This document shows positions 35,067 to 44,587 of a stretch of 64,000 bases of DNA, one piece after another; positions within the stretch are counted from its first letter, which is position 1; each line of letters starts with the position of its first letter. The DNA is from Roseovarius aestuarii. Lineage in GTDB: Bacteria; Pseudomonadota; Alphaproteobacteria; Rhodobacterales; Rhodobacteraceae. A program made the position numbers and the translations under genes. Under the pieces are notes generated by a model. It made no database searches, was not told where the DNA came from, and saw only the letters and a program-made list of their open reading frames with translations. Location of the stretch: assembly GCA_027214255.1 (NCBI GenBank), contig JAPWHL010000001.1:62001-126000 (forward strand), in the 5' to 3' direction.

Positions 35067-36113
35067 ATGGCGGGTGAGCGCAAGATTTCTGCACGGGTTT
35101 TGGCCTTGGGCGCGGCGTGTTTTTTAACCCTTGCATCCTGCGCGGCCCGTCAAAGCGCGCAATATGGTGCTACGGACCCGTCCGCGACCATTCAACCGGT
35201 GTATGTTGCTACGCAACGGGATCTGAACCGCACGGGGCAGGTCTTCGGAGAGGAACGCCCGCGCGGATTGAAATTTTTTCGCAACGATATCTCCATTCCC
35301 GCCCGGCACACGCCCGGTCTGATTGAATGGCCCAAGGGCAAAAAGGCGAACGCGGCCACCGATTTCGTCGTGACCGGCACCAAAATATTCACCAATCCCG
35401 CTCAGATGAAGGCAGACATGGGCGGCAGCGGTGAAACGCTGGTCTTTGTGCATGGCTATAACAACACCTTGTCGGATGCGATGTATCGTATGGCGCAGAT
35501 TGAAACCGATTTCAAAACCGGCATGCCCGGCGTGGTGTTTTCATGGCCATCCGCAGGCGATGCGCGGGGCTATATCTATGACCGGGACAGCGCGCTCTAT
35601 TCGCGCAACGATTTGGAAGACTTGCTGAAGGCCTTGACGCAATCCCCGAATGACAAAGTGTTTTTGCTGGCCCATTCCATGGGGGCGCATTTGGCGATGG
35701 AAACCCTGCGCCAGATCGCCCTGCGTGGAGATCAAAAGCTGATGAATAAAATCAGCGGCGTGGTGTTGATGTCTCCTGATATTGACCCTGATCTGTTTCG
35801 CAGTCAGGCTCGAACTATCGGTAAGCTGCCGCAACCATTCATGATTTTCGTCTCGCAAACCGACCGCGCGTTGACGGCTGCGGGCCTGCTGACAGGGCGC
35901 AAGCAACGTCTGGGCCTGATTGATGGCCCCGAAAGCGTTGAGGGACTGGACGTGACGGTGGTTGATTTTACGGCGCTGGGCGATGGGGAGGGGCTGAACC
36001 ATATGGTGCCGGTTTCTTCGCCCGCTGGGGTAAAAGTACTGCAAGGGATGATTGCAAATTCTGGCCGCGCCGACACGTTCGAGAAATACATCAAACTCTC
36101 GCTTGATCCCTGA
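35067..36113 (+). CDS. Lipoprotein alpha/beta hydrolase (DUF900 type)
   Basis: Predicted serine esterase or lipase anchored as a lipoprotein. The signal peptide ends in LTLASC, so the mature protein starts at Cys25. The hydrolase core shows VFVHGYNNTLSD near residue 130 and the nucleophile elbow LAHSMGAHLAME near residue 205. A C-terminal LNHMVPVSSPAG supplies a candidate catalytic His. It has 348 residues. The ATG at 35067 has a GGGGGA site. The substrate is unknown. Confidence 0.85.
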   Translation: MAGERKISARVLALGAACFLTLASCAARQSAQYGATDPSATIQPVYVATQRDLNRTGQVFGEERPRGLKFFRNDISIPARHTPGLIEWPKGKKANAATDFVVTGTKIFTNPAQMKADMGGSGETLVFVHGYNNTLSDAMYRMAQIETDFKTGMPGVVFSWPSAGDARGYIYDRDSALYSRNDLEDLLKALTQSPNDKVFLLAHSMGAHLAMETLRQIALRGDQKLMNKISGVVLMSPDIDPDLFRSQARTIGKLPQPFMIFVSQTDRALTAAGLLTGRKQRLGLIDGPESVEGLDVTVVDFTALGDGEGLNHMVPVSSPAGVKVLQGMIANSGRADTFEKYIKLSLDP

Positions 36114-36126
36114 TGTGGGGCGGAGG

Positions 36127-36145
36127 CCCCGGGGCAAGCCCGGGG
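36127..36145. terminator. GC-rich hairpin between convergent genes
   Basis: CCCCGGG-GCAAG-CCCGGGG sits in the 55 bp between the lipoprotein hydrolase and pepF, which converge. There is no T run. This palindrome type is common between genes in Rhodobacteraceae, so it may be a repeat that also limits readthrough. Confidence 0.45.
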
Positions 36146-36168
36146 CGCACCGCTGAACCGGGCGGGGT

Positions 36169-37989
36169 TTAGCCCTCCATCGCTTCCAATTCGTCGATGA
36201 ACCCTTCGATCATGCTGAGGCCCTTGTCCCAGAATTTGGGATCGGAGGCGTCCAGCCCGAACGGGGCCAGAAGGTCTGAGTGGTGTTTGGACCCACCCGC
36301 CTTTAGCATTTCGAAATACTTGTCCTGAAACCCTTCGGGGTTTTCCTCGTAGACAGCATAGAGCGCGTTTACCAACCCGTCGCCAAACGCATAGGCGTAG
36401 ACATAAAATGGCGAATGCACGAAATGCGGGATGTAGGACCAAAATGTCTCGTAACCGTCCATGAAATCAAAGGCTTCGCCAAGGGATTCGGCCTGCACAG
36501 ACATCCACAGCGCGTTGATGTCTTCCGGCGTCAGTTCGCCCTCCCGGCGTGCGGCGTGCAGTTTGCATTCAAAATCATAGAACGCGATCTGACGTACGAC
36601 AGTGTTGATCATGTCCTCGACCTTGCCCGCCAGCAGCACTTTGCGCTCGGCCTTGGATGTGGCCTTGTCCAGCATCTTGCGGAAGGTCAGCATTTCGCCA
36701 AAGACGCTGGCTGTTTCTGCGAGGGTAAGCGGAGTGGACGACAGAAGCTCGCCCTGATCGGCGGCCAGAACCTGATGCACGCCATGGCCCAATTCATGCG
36801 CCAAGGTCATGACATCGCGGGGTTTTCCCAAATAGTTCAGCATCACATAGGGATGGACGGTGGTGACGGTTGGATGGGCAAATGCCCCCGGTGCCTTGCC
36901 CGGCTTTACCCCTGCGTCGATCCAGCCCTTGTCGAAAAACGGCTGGGCCAGATCGCCCATACGCGGATCAAATGCGCTGTAGGCCTCCATAACGGTGTCG
37001 CGCGCGGCGTCCCAGCCGACGATGCGCGTGTCCTCTAGCGGCAGGGGCGCGTTGCGGTCCCAGACTTGCATCCGGTCCAGTCCCAGCCATTTGCGTTTTA
37101 GCTCGTAATACCGGTGGCTAAGGCGGGGATAGGCGGCGACCACGGCATTGCGCAGGGCCTCGACCACCTCGGGCTCGACATCGTTAGACAGGTGGCGGCC
37201 TGTCTGGGCGGTCGGCATGCCGCGCCAGCGATCCACCACCTCTTTTTCCTTGGCGGCCGTGTTGTGGACCCGTGCAAAGGTGCGCACGTTTTCGCCAAAC
37301 ACCCGCGCCAGTTCACGGCTGGCGGCCTCACGTGTGCCGCGGTCCTGCTCGGTCAGCAGGTTCAATGTGCCTTCGATATTCAACTCGTCGCCGTTCACGT
37401 TGAACGACAGTCCTGCAATGGTCTCGTCAAACAGGCGTTCCCACGCATCCCCGACAACACCCATGTCATGCAGAAATTTTTCCAACTCATCGCTAAGCTG
37501 GTATGGCTTCATTGCCCGAATGCGGTCCAAGACAGGCTTGTAGCGCGCCAGATCGACGTTTTGCGCCAGAAGGTCGGCCAAATGGTTGTCTTCCAACCGG
37601 TTCAATTCAAGCGTGAAAAACACCAAAGGAGTGGTGAAATTGGTGATCTTTTCCTGGCAATCACTAAGGAACTTGGTACGCGCGCCATCGGTGGTCAGCT
37701 GGTAATACCGTAGACCAGCATAAGACATGATGCGCCCGGCAGTGGTGCTGATTGCCTCGTCACGCTGGATACATTCCAGCAGGCCTGCCGCGTCCAGCGT
37801 GCCAAGCTTGTTCTCATAGTCGGCGGCAAATTCGGCGCAGGCATTCTCTAGCCATTCCAGATCGCGGGTCAATTCGGGGGCGTCAGGCGCGCTGTAAAGA
37901 TCGCTGAGATCCCATTCCGGCAGGTTGCCCAGTGGCTCACCGCCAGCATTGGCATTTGCGTCATGGGCGGGGCGGGGCGTGTACTGCAT
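36169..37989 (-). CDS. pepF: Oligoendopeptidase F, M3 family
   Basis: Zinc metallopeptidase that cleaves short peptides in the cytosol. The zinc motif HELGH lies in TLAHELGHGVHQVL near residue 400, followed about 25 residues later by LTLAETASVFGEM, whose Glu is the third ligand. It has 606 residues, the normal size. The start at 37989 has a GAGG site 9 bp upstream; the frame extends far upstream but without family similarity. Confidence 0.94.
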   Translation of the reverse strand: MQYTPRPAHDANANAGGEPLGNLPEWDLSDLYSAPDAPELTRDLEWLENACAEFAADYENKLGTLDAAGLLECIQRDEAISTTAGRIMSYAGLRYYQLTTDGARTKFLSDCQEKITNFTTPLVFFTLELNRLEDNHLADLLAQNVDLARYKPVLDRIRAMKPYQLSDELEKFLHDMGVVGDAWERLFDETIAGLSFNVNGDELNIEGTLNLLTEQDRGTREAASRELARVFGENVRTFARVHNTAAKEKEVVDRWRGMPTAQTGRHLSNDVEPEVVEALRNAVVAAYPRLSHRYYELKRKWLGLDRMQVWDRNAPLPLEDTRIVGWDAARDTVMEAYSAFDPRMGDLAQPFFDKGWIDAGVKPGKAPGAFAHPTVTTVHPYVMLNYLGKPRDVMTLAHELGHGVHQVLAADQGELLSSTPLTLAETASVFGEMLTFRKMLDKATSKAERKVLLAGKVEDMINTVVRQIAFYDFECKLHAARREGELTPEDINALWMSVQAESLGEAFDFMDGYETFWSYIPHFVHSPFYVYAYAFGDGLVNALYAVYEENPEGFQDKYFEMLKAGGSKHHSDLLAPFGLDASDPKFWDKGLSMIEGFIDELEAMEG

Positions 37990-38092
37990 TGTGGAAAACC
38001 TCATATGTCGTGTTGTGTCAGACATATGCGGCAGGGGCCGGAGCAACAAGGGCAGCGTGGCATTTCGCCCATGCCCCTCGCATTCTGGGGGC

Positions 38093-39076
38093 TTAGCCTG
38101 CTTGACGCGCCGTGGGGGCAGAGGGGATTGCGCGGATCGAATCGGGATCGGCGTAAAACGCCGCCAGCATGTCGAAAATGCGCGTGCGCGTGGCGGGCGT
38201 GTCCATGAGCACCTCATGCTGACCGCCGGGCACCCATTCCAGATGGCCACCGGGCCAGCGCGACATGCGATTGGTCAAGCGGCCCAGATCGACAATGTCT
38301 TCGTCCGTTCCGGCAATTGTCAGGCAGGGCACGTCTGGGGAGGGGAGGCGTGACAGGTCACGGCATTCGCGCAAGGCCTCGTTCAGCCAGAGCATGCTGG
38401 GCCCACCCAAGGCCAGCGCGGGATAGCGCGTAACCTGTTCGGTCATGGCCCTGTACATGTCCGCGTCGTTGGTCAACTTGTTGGTTTCAAACGGCTCTGT
38501 GCGCACATAGCACTCGGCCTGCGCGCCGGGCGGGTGTTTGTGACCCAGCCCCAACCAGCGGCTGCTCCAGCTTAGTGACCACGCCACGGGGCGCAGAAAT
38601 TCCGAGATGCGGATGCCCCACATTGGTCCGGTAAAGCTGGTACTGGCGACATCCAGCCCGTTGAACAGCGCACGCAACCCGATACAGCCGCCCATTGAGT
38701 GGGCCAGCAAATGCCAAGGACGCGTCAAATCCAGCGCTTTGGCGGCGGCGACCATGGCACGCACATCGCGTTGATAATCTGAAAACTGGGCAACATGCCC
38801 CGGCATCGGGTCGGCCAGCAGACGATCTGACAGGCCCTGACCGCGCCAGTCAATCGTCATCGACGCAAATCCGCGTGCCGCCAGCGCCTGCGCGGCGAAC
38901 CCATATTTTTCAACGTATTCCGTGCGCCCGGGAAAAATCAGTACCGATCCGCGCGCCTCAGCCACCGGGCTGTGGGACACACGCAGGCGCAGACCGTCAT
39001 CGGCCTGCACCCAATAGGCGTGGGTGTCTTCGGGGGCGTCGGCAACATCGGCGTAAAAGGGCGCATCATTCAACAT
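38093..39076 (-). CDS. Alpha/beta hydrolase, lysophospholipase-like
   Basis: A 327-residue serine hydrolase of the monoglyceride lipase/PldB type. It shows VLIFPGRTEYVEKYG, the DWRGQGLSDR segment and the nucleophile elbow LAHSMGGCIGLRA near residue 130. A late Asp (GTDEDIVD) and His (GGQHEVLMD) complete the triad. No signal peptide is seen. The substrate is inferred only from the family. It starts 2 bp after the SCP2 gene ends, on the same strand. Confidence 0.85.
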   Translation of the reverse strand: MLNDAPFYADVADAPEDTHAYWVQADDGLRLRVSHSPVAEARGSVLIFPGRTEYVEKYGFAAQALAARGFASMTIDWRGQGLSDRLLADPMPGHVAQFSDYQRDVRAMVAAAKALDLTRPWHLLAHSMGGCIGLRALFNGLDVASTSFTGPMWGIRISEFLRPVAWSLSWSSRWLGLGHKHPPGAQAECYVRTEPFETNKLTNDADMYRAMTEQVTRYPALALGGPSMLWLNEALRECRDLSRLPSPDVPCLTIAGTDEDIVDLGRLTNRMSRWPGGHLEWVPGGQHEVLMDTPATRTRIFDMLAAFYADPDSIRAIPSAPTARQAG

Positions 39077-39078
39077 AG

Positions 39079-39369
39079 TTAGGACAGAACACTTCCCAGT
39101 TTCATTGCCATGCCCATGTCGCCATCAACGGCCAGTTTGCCGCCCATAAACGCCGCTGTCGGGTCCATGTCGCCATCCATAATCGCCTGAAATGTTTCGG
39201 CATCTGCGGTCAGGGTCACGTCGGTGTCGTCGTCACCCGCGCGCGCGCCATTTTCATCGATGATCACGGCGCCTTCGCCTTCGATCACGAATTTGGCCGA
39301 TCCTTCCAATGTCGAGTCACCCAGTTTGGCGTTCAGCGCGCTTACGGCTGCATCAATTGTTTCACTCAT
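39079..39369 (-). CDS. SCP2 sterol-binding domain protein
   Basis: A 96-residue single-domain protein (TLEGSAKFVIEGEGAVIID, AFMGGKLAVDGDMGMAMKL) of the SCP2 lipid-carrier family. It probably binds a lipid or acyl-CoA. The next gene downstream is the lysophospholipase-like hydrolase, 2 bp away, which suggests a joint role in lipid handling. The start MSETIDAAVSAL at 39369 is preceded by an AGAAGGA site. Confidence 0.9.
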   Translation of the reverse strand: MSETIDAAVSALNAKLGDSTLEGSAKFVIEGEGAVIIDENGARAGDDDTDVTLTADAETFQAIMDGDMDPTAAFMGGKLAVDGDMGMAMKLGSVLS

Positions 39370-39442
39370 CCGCTTTGATCCTTCTAAAATCGATAGGCCG
39401 GGGGTTTGCTTTCCGGCGCTCTGCGTTACACTTAGGTCTGAT

Positions 39443-40033
39443 ATGGACACAAAACGGCATAATCTCAACAATACCGTCGCGGCATTTATTGCGGTAGTCA
39501 TGTTTTCCTTACCTTTGGCGGCGCAAGATGCGGCTGAGAACAGGGGAGGGGCCGGCAATGACGCGCTGGATGCCATGTATGCGCAATTGCGCACTGCGCC
39601 TGAGGATGAGGCACGGCGGTTGGGCAAGGAAATCCGCCATATCCTGTCGCAATCCGGCTCGCCCACCATGAATCTCCTGTTGAAACGTGGCCGCAGCGCG
39701 CTGGAACGCGGTGATACCCAACGCGCAATACAGCACCTTACGGCTTTGACGGATCATGCTCCTGAGTTTGCCGAAGGCTGGCATGCGCGGTCTGTTGCCT
39801 ATGCCCGCGCCGGATTGATTGGCCCCGCGTTGGGCGATCTGGAGCGCGCGCTAACGCTGGATCCGCGAAATTTTGCCGCGCTCTTTTCCTTGGCTGCGCT
39901 GCTGGAGCAAATTGACCAATTGGATCTGGCGCAAGAGGCTTATAACCGTGTGCTGACTATACATCCGTACTTTGAGGACGTAACCACGGCGTTGGAACGT
40001 TTGAACGCGCAACTCGGCGGAACCGATATTTAA
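39443..40033 (+). CDS. Secreted TPR protein
   Basis: A 196-residue protein with an N-terminal signal peptide (AAFIAVVMFSLPLAAQDA). The rest holds about three tetratricopeptide repeats (residues 75-185), for example AERGDTQRAIQHLTAL-like and AALFSLAALLEQIDQLDLAQ. It is probably a periplasmic scaffold. It is divergent from the SCP2 gene and 29 bp upstream of the helicase gene. Confidence 0.82.
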   Translation: MDTKRHNLNNTVAAFIAVVMFSLPLAAQDAAENRGGAGNDALDAMYAQLRTAPEDEARRLGKEIRHILSQSGSPTMNLLLKRGRSALERGDTQRAIQHLTALTDHAPEFAEGWHARSVAYARAGLIGPALGDLERALTLDPRNFAALFSLAALLEQIDQLDLAQEAYNRVLTIHPYFEDVTTALERLNAQLGGTDI

Positions 40034-40062
40034 CACACCCCTCACAGACAGGAGTGCGGCCC

Positions 40063-42918
40063 ATGGCCGAGCAGTCAAGAATCCTCGCGGTTCTAGGCCC
40101 AACGAACACCGGAAAAACGCATTACGCGATCGAGCGGATGCTGGGCTATCCGACGGGAATCATCGGCCTGCCTTTGCGCCTGCTGGCGCGGGAGGTCTAT
40201 GACAAGATCGTCGGCCTGCGCGGACCGGGTGTGGTGGCCCTGGTCACGGGCGAAGAACGTATCGTGCCGCCCCGTGTCAAATACTGGGTCTGCACGGTCG
40301 AGGCGATGCCCGAAGGTTTGGGCACAGATTTTGTGGCCATCGATGAAATTCAATTGTGTGCCGATCCCGAGCGGGGCCACGTCTTTACCGACCGCCTCAT
40401 GCGCATGCGGGGCCTGCGCGAGACGCAGTTTCTGGGTGCGGCGACCATGCGCGACACGATCAAGGCGCTGGTGCCAGGCGTGGAGTTCGTGCCGCGCACG
40501 CGGATGTCGCAATTACTGTACTCAGGTTCAAAAAAGATAAGCAAGATACCTGCACGCAGTGCAATTGTGGGATTTTCGGTTGATAATGTATATGCAATTG
40601 CCGAGGTTTTGCGCCGCCAAAAGGGCGGTGCCGCCGTGGTTATGGGCGCATTGTCGCCGCGCACCCGCAATGCGCAAGTCGATATGTATCAAAATGGCGA
40701 GGTCGATTATCTGGTTGCGACAGATGCCATTGGCATGGGGCTAAATCTGGACATTCACCATGTCGCATTCTCGTCTTTGACCAAATTTGACGGTCGTCGC
40801 ATGCGTACATTGATGCCCAATGAACTGGCCCAGATTGCAGGGCGCGCCGGACGCGGGATGAGCCATGGCACATTCGGCGTAACGGGCGAGGCCCCGGATT
40901 TGCCCCCGGACGTGGCCGAAGCGATCATGGAGCATCGCTTTACGCCAATTGGCAAGCTGGAGTGGCGCAATCCATCCCTTCAAATGGGCACGGTGTCCGC
41001 GCTGATCGCCTCGCTTGAGGTTAAACCGGATAACCAGTTGTTGGTGCGCGGTCGGGATGCAGATGATCTGACGGCGCTGCGGACCCTGTCACAGGTCAGT
41101 GACGTAATTGCCCGCACGACCAGCGCGGCGGGCGTGCGCCTGTTGTGGGATGTCTGCCGCATCCCTGATTTCCGCGGTATCAGTCAGGCCGAGCACGCCA
41201 ATCTGTTAGAACAGGTTTTCTGTGATCTGTTCGATCATGGTCACATTCCCGAGGATTGGTTGTCACGCCAGATTAGACGCATTGACCGAACCGACGGCGA
41301 CATTGATACTTTGTCCAAACGGCTGGCGTATATCCGGACGTGGACCTATGTTGCGCAGCGTGCGGGCTGGACCCGTGACGAAAGCCATTGGCGCGACGCG
41401 ACTCGCGCTGTAGAAGACCGACTGTCAGACGCATTGCATGGGGCGCTGACCCAAAGATTTGTGGACCGGCGCACATCCGTGCTGCTGCGCCGGCTCAAGC
41501 AGAAGGAAGCCATTGTGGCCGAGGTGAATGAAAACGGTGAAGTGACGGTCGACGGCGAATTTGTCGGACGTCTGGATGGGTTCCGCTTTGTGCAGGACAA
41601 AACTGCCAGCGGGGCTGAGGCCAAGACGCTGGCCCAAGCCAGCCTGCAGGCGCTGGCTCCACATTTCCATTTGCGGGCGGATCGTTTCTATAACGCGCCC
41701 GATACGGAAATCGATTTTACCGAGCAGGGCGGTTTGATGTGGGGCAACCACGCGGTAGGCCGTCTGATCAAAGGGGCCGACCCGTTGAAACCGTCCATCA
41801 AACCTTTCGTTGATGACGAGGCCGGTGCGGATGTGGCGCAAAAGGTCGAGCGCCGCCTACAGCACTTCATCGACCGCAAGATTGCGACGCTGTTTGAACC
41901 CCTTCAGGCCATCAGCCGGGATGAAACGCTCAGCGGTCTGGCGCGTGGTTTCGGATTCCGTCTGGTTGAAGCGCTGGGTGTGATCCCGCGCGGCGACGTC
42001 GCAGGCGAAGTGAAGGATCTGGATCAGGATGCGCGCGGCGCATTGCGCAAGCATGGCGTTCGTTTTGGTCAGTTTACGGTATTCATGCCGTTATTGCTCA
42101 AGCCTGCCGCGACGCGCATGCGTTTGGTATTGTGGTCCCTTTTCAAAGATTTGGACGAGTTTCCTGAAGCACCTCCTCCAGGTTTGGTGACGGTTCCGGC
42201 CACGGATATGCCGCAAGGGTATTACACGATGGCGGGCTATCGCGCCGCTGGGGCGCGTGCCATCCGGATCGACATGCTGGAACGGCTGGCCGACATGCTG
42301 CGTACGCGCGATAGCCGTGCCGGGTTCGAGGGCAACGCCGACATGCTGTCGATTACGGGCATGACGTTGGAACAGTTCGCGGATCTGATGCAGGGCTTGG
42401 GCTATAAGGCCGAGCGGGGCGAGCGTGCCAAGGTAAAGCCCGCCGATCCGGCCAAGACCGGCACGCCCATCACCACCGCAGCGCAAGGCGGTGAAGACGG
42501 CGCGGCACCCGCAGAGGAAGCAACGCCAGACACCCCTGAGGTGCCCGTTGAATCTGTTCAGGCCCCTGAAACTGAACAGGAGCCCGCCACAGCCTCTGAT
42601 GCGCCCACCGCAGCGCCCGAGGCCGAAATGGAAGTGTTTTACACCTTCACTTGGGCCCCCAAAGCGCGACGGAACAACGCCGGACGCGGGGATGCGTCGC
42701 AGGGACGTCGCGGCAAGCCTGACGCCAAGGCCGACGGCAAGCAGGGTGGTAAACCATCCGGGGAGCGTGGACGCGGCAAACCGCGCGGCAAGGGCAAGCC
42801 TAATGACCGCAACAAGGGCCCCAAAACATTCGAGGCACGCCCCGAACGTAAATCCGACCGGATTGACCCTGACAACCCGTTTGCAGCGGCCTTGATGGGC
42901 CTTAAGAGCGGTAAGTGA
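40063..42918 (+). CDS. Suv3-like DExH RNA helicase
   Basis: Superfamily 2 helicase related to mitochondrial SUV3. The nucleotide loop is GPTNTGKTHYAIE near residue 12, motif II is AIDEIQLCADPE, and motif VI is ELAQIAGRAGRG. Residues 500-760 form an alpha-helical extension. The last 180 residues are low-complexity: first Ala/Pro/Glu-rich, then Lys/Arg/Gly-rich (GKPSGERGRGKPRGKG), a likely RNA-binding tail. It has 951 residues. The start at 40063 has an AGGAG site. The S4 gene overlaps its end by 4 bp, so the two are probably coupled in RNA metabolism. Confidence 0.88.
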   Translation: MAEQSRILAVLGPTNTGKTHYAIERMLGYPTGIIGLPLRLLAREVYDKIVGLRGPGVVALVTGEERIVPPRVKYWVCTVEAMPEGLGTDFVAIDEIQLCADPERGHVFTDRLMRMRGLRETQFLGAATMRDTIKALVPGVEFVPRTRMSQLLYSGSKKISKIPARSAIVGFSVDNVYAIAEVLRRQKGGAAVVMGALSPRTRNAQVDMYQNGEVDYLVATDAIGMGLNLDIHHVAFSSLTKFDGRRMRTLMPNELAQIAGRAGRGMSHGTFGVTGEAPDLPPDVAEAIMEHRFTPIGKLEWRNPSLQMGTVSALIASLEVKPDNQLLVRGRDADDLTALRTLSQVSDVIARTTSAAGVRLLWDVCRIPDFRGISQAEHANLLEQVFCDLFDHGHIPEDWLSRQIRRIDRTDGDIDTLSKRLAYIRTWTYVAQRAGWTRDESHWRDATRAVEDRLSDALHGALTQRFVDRRTSVLLRRLKQKEAIVAEVNENGEVTVDGEFVGRLDGFRFVQDKTASGAEAKTLAQASLQALAPHFHLRADRFYNAPDTEIDFTEQGGLMWGNHAVGRLIKGADPLKPSIKPFVDDEAGADVAQKVERRLQHFIDRKIATLFEPLQAISRDETLSGLARGFGFRLVEALGVIPRGDVAGEVKDLDQDARGALRKHGVRFGQFTVFMPLLLKPAATRMRLVLWSLFKDLDEFPEAPPPGLVTVPATDMPQGYYTMAGYRAAGARAIRIDMLERLADMLRTRDSRAGFEGNADMLSITGMTLEQFADLMQGLGYKAERGERAKVKPADPAKTGTPITTAAQGGEDGAAPAEEATPDTPEVPVESVQAPETEQEPATASDAPTAAPEAEMEVFYTFTWAPKARRNNAGRGDASQGRRGKPDAKADGKQGGKPSGERGRGKPRGKGKPNDRNKGPKTFEARPERKSDRIDPDNPFAAALMGLKSGK

Positions 42919-43322
42919 AGGCAGCGTCAGAGCCGATTGAAAACGCGGAGAAAATCCGCGTTGATAAATGGCTCTGGCAGGCGCGTTTCTTTAAAACCCG
43001 CGCCTTGGCGGCGCGGGTGGTGTCGGGGGGGCATGTACGTGTCAACTCGACCCGCATTTCCAAACCCGCCAGCATGGTGCGCCCCGGCGATGTCCTGACC
43101 TTTGCGCAGGGCCGTGATGTTCGGGTGGTCAGCATTACCGCGCTTGGCACACGACGCGGCCCCGCGCCCGAGGCACAGGGGCTTTATACTGATCTGTCCC
43201 CGCCCGAGCCCCGCGCGCCGCAAACGCCTGTTCCAAGCAACCCCGGTTACGAGGGAAAAGGGCGTCCAACCAAGAGAGACCGCCGTAAACTGGACCTCAA
43301 TGCACGCGGAACGCTTGATTGA
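42915..43322 (+). CDS. S4-domain RNA-binding protein, Hsp15-like
   Basis: A 135-residue protein with an N-terminal S4 domain (IRVDKWLWQARFFKTRALAA, GGHVRVNSTRI), as in Hsp15, which rescues stalled 50S subunits in E. coli. The C-terminal third is basic and Pro-rich (KGRPTKRDRRKLD). It starts at GTG, overlapping the helicase stop by 4 bp. Confidence 0.9.
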   Translation: MKAASEPIENAEKIRVDKWLWQARFFKTRALAARVVSGGHVRVNSTRISKPASMVRPGDVLTFAQGRDVRVVSITALGTRRGPAPEAQGLYTDLSPPEPRAPQTPVPSNPGYEGKGRPTKRDRRKLDLNARGTLD

Positions 43323-43374
43323 TCCGGGACAGTGGATTACGTGAGGCCCCACGCGCATTACCGGAGAGACGGAC

Positions 43375-43713
43375 ATGACCTACATCGTCACGGACAATTG
43401 TATCGCCTGCAAATACACCGACTGTGTCGAAGTGTGTCCTGTCGATTGTTTTTACGAAGGTGAAAACATGCTGGTGATCCATCCGGATGAATGCATCGAT
43501 TGCGGTGTCTGCGAACCCGAATGCCCGGCCGACGCCATCCGCCCCGATACCGAGCCGGATATGGAAAAATGGGTCGAGTTTAACCGCAAGTATTCCGAGA
43601 TGTGGCCCGTCATCGTCACCAAGAAAGATGAGCTGCCCGAAGCGCAGGAACGTGACGGCGAGACCGAAAAACTGGAGAAATACTTTTCCGAAGCCCCCGG
43701 CGAGGGTGGCTGA
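43375..43713 (+). CDS. fdxA: Seven-iron ferredoxin FdxA
   Basis: Small electron carrier with one [3Fe-4S] and one [4Fe-4S] cluster. The Cys patterns are [18 protein letters not shown] (residues 9-26) and [12 protein letters not shown] (residues 40-51). A C-terminal extension [17 protein letters not shown] is typical of the FdII/FdxA family. It has 112 residues. Confidence 0.95.
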   Translation: MTYIVTDNCIACKYTDCVEVCPVDCFYEGENMLVIHPDECIDCGVCEPECPADAIRPDTEPDMEKWVEFNRKYSEMWPVIVTKKDELPEAQERDGETEKLEKYFSEAPGEGG

Positions 43714-44023
43714 ACCGATCGGTATGATTCGGACGGTTTTCGGCCCGCGCGGGGCTGTCGTTAATCAGCGCAACACGTTGTTTTGATAGGTTGAACGCCC
43801 ATTTCAGCGCCCTGTCCCTTTCGCAGGGGGCAAAAATGTGTTATGATCATCTCAGATATGTAAAGTTATGCCCGAATATCCATCTGTCTTTGCTGTTGTA
43901 AGCGGATGGATTTTTTTGTGCCACACGCAAAGCCGACCGGAAAAACGGGCTTTTGGCCCGCCGATGTCTTTGACGGCCGGATAGGGTACCGCGCGCCGTT
44001 GGCGCATTAAGAGGAAGACCTGT
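43714..44023. other. carD leader with a terminator-like hairpin
   Basis: I see no gene in this 310 bp. It contains a CCCTG...CAGGG hairpin near 43811-43829, a TATGAT -10-like box at 43842 and a terminator-like structure at 43878-43917. The arrangement could release a short leader RNA before carD. Confidence 0.5.
43878..43917 (+). terminator. Intrinsic terminator upstream of carD
   Basis: ATCCATC (43878-43884) pairs with GATGGAT (43905-43911), with an inner CTT/AAG pairing, and is followed by six T residues. It lies 165 bp after fdxA and 106 bp before carD, so it may be a late fdxA terminator or an attenuator in the carD leader. Confidence 0.7.
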
Positions 44024-44533
44024 ATGACCAAAGCCAGAAAACCTGATTTTCGCCCAGATGATTTCGTTGTCTATCCCGCGCACGGGGTTGGCAAGATCGT
44101 ATCTGTCGAAACTCAGGAGATTGCCGGGATCGAACTGGAACTGTTTGTTGTTTCGTTTGAAAAGGACAAAATGACATTGCGGGTTCCGACGCATAAGGCG
44201 ACTGAAATCGGCATGCGCAACCTGTCCAGCCCTGATGTGGTTCAAAAGGCAATGACCACGCTGAAGGGCAAGGCAAAGGCCAAGCGCGCCATGTGGTCAC
44301 GTCGCGCGCAAGAGTACGAGCAAAAGATCAACTCGGGCGATCTGATCTCGATCGCCGAAGTCGTGCGTGATTTGCATCGCACCGATGATCAGCGCGAACA
44401 GAGTTATTCTGAGCGTCAGTTGTACGAAGCCGCGTTAGAGCGTCTGACCCGCGAAGTGGCGGCCGTCAGCGGTGACGACGAAGTGCAGGCCGCCAAACAA
44501 GTCGGTGATGTGCTGATTTCGCGCGCGGCCTGA
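44024..44533 (+). CDS. carD: CarD-family transcriptional regulator
   Basis: RNA polymerase-binding regulator that stabilises open promoter complexes, in many alphaproteobacteria at rRNA and housekeeping promoters. The N-terminal RNAP-interaction domain shows DDFVVYPAHGVGKIVSVETQ. The C-terminal helical domain shows RAMWSRRAQEYEQKINSGDL. It has 169 residues. It is followed by a strong terminator shared with convergent cobS. Confidence 0.94.
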   Translation: MTKARKPDFRPDDFVVYPAHGVGKIVSVETQEIAGIELELFVVSFEKDKMTLRVPTHKATEIGMRNLSSPDVVQKAMTTLKGKAKAKRAMWSRRAQEYEQKINSGDLISIAEVVRDLHRTDDQREQSYSERQLYEAALERLTREVAAVSGDDEVQAAKQVGDVLISRAA

Positions 44534-44554
44534 TCCTCGCGTAAAGAATTAAGA

Positions 44555-44587
44555 TTGGGCTGTATCCATTTGTGGTACAGCCCTTTT
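44555..44587 (+). terminator. Terminator between carD and cobS
   Basis: GGGCTGTA (44555-44562) pairs with TACAGCCC (44574-44581), extended by CCA/TGG across a TTTG loop, with six T residues after it. It lies 21 bp after carD and directly abuts the convergent cobS stop. Confidence 0.92.
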
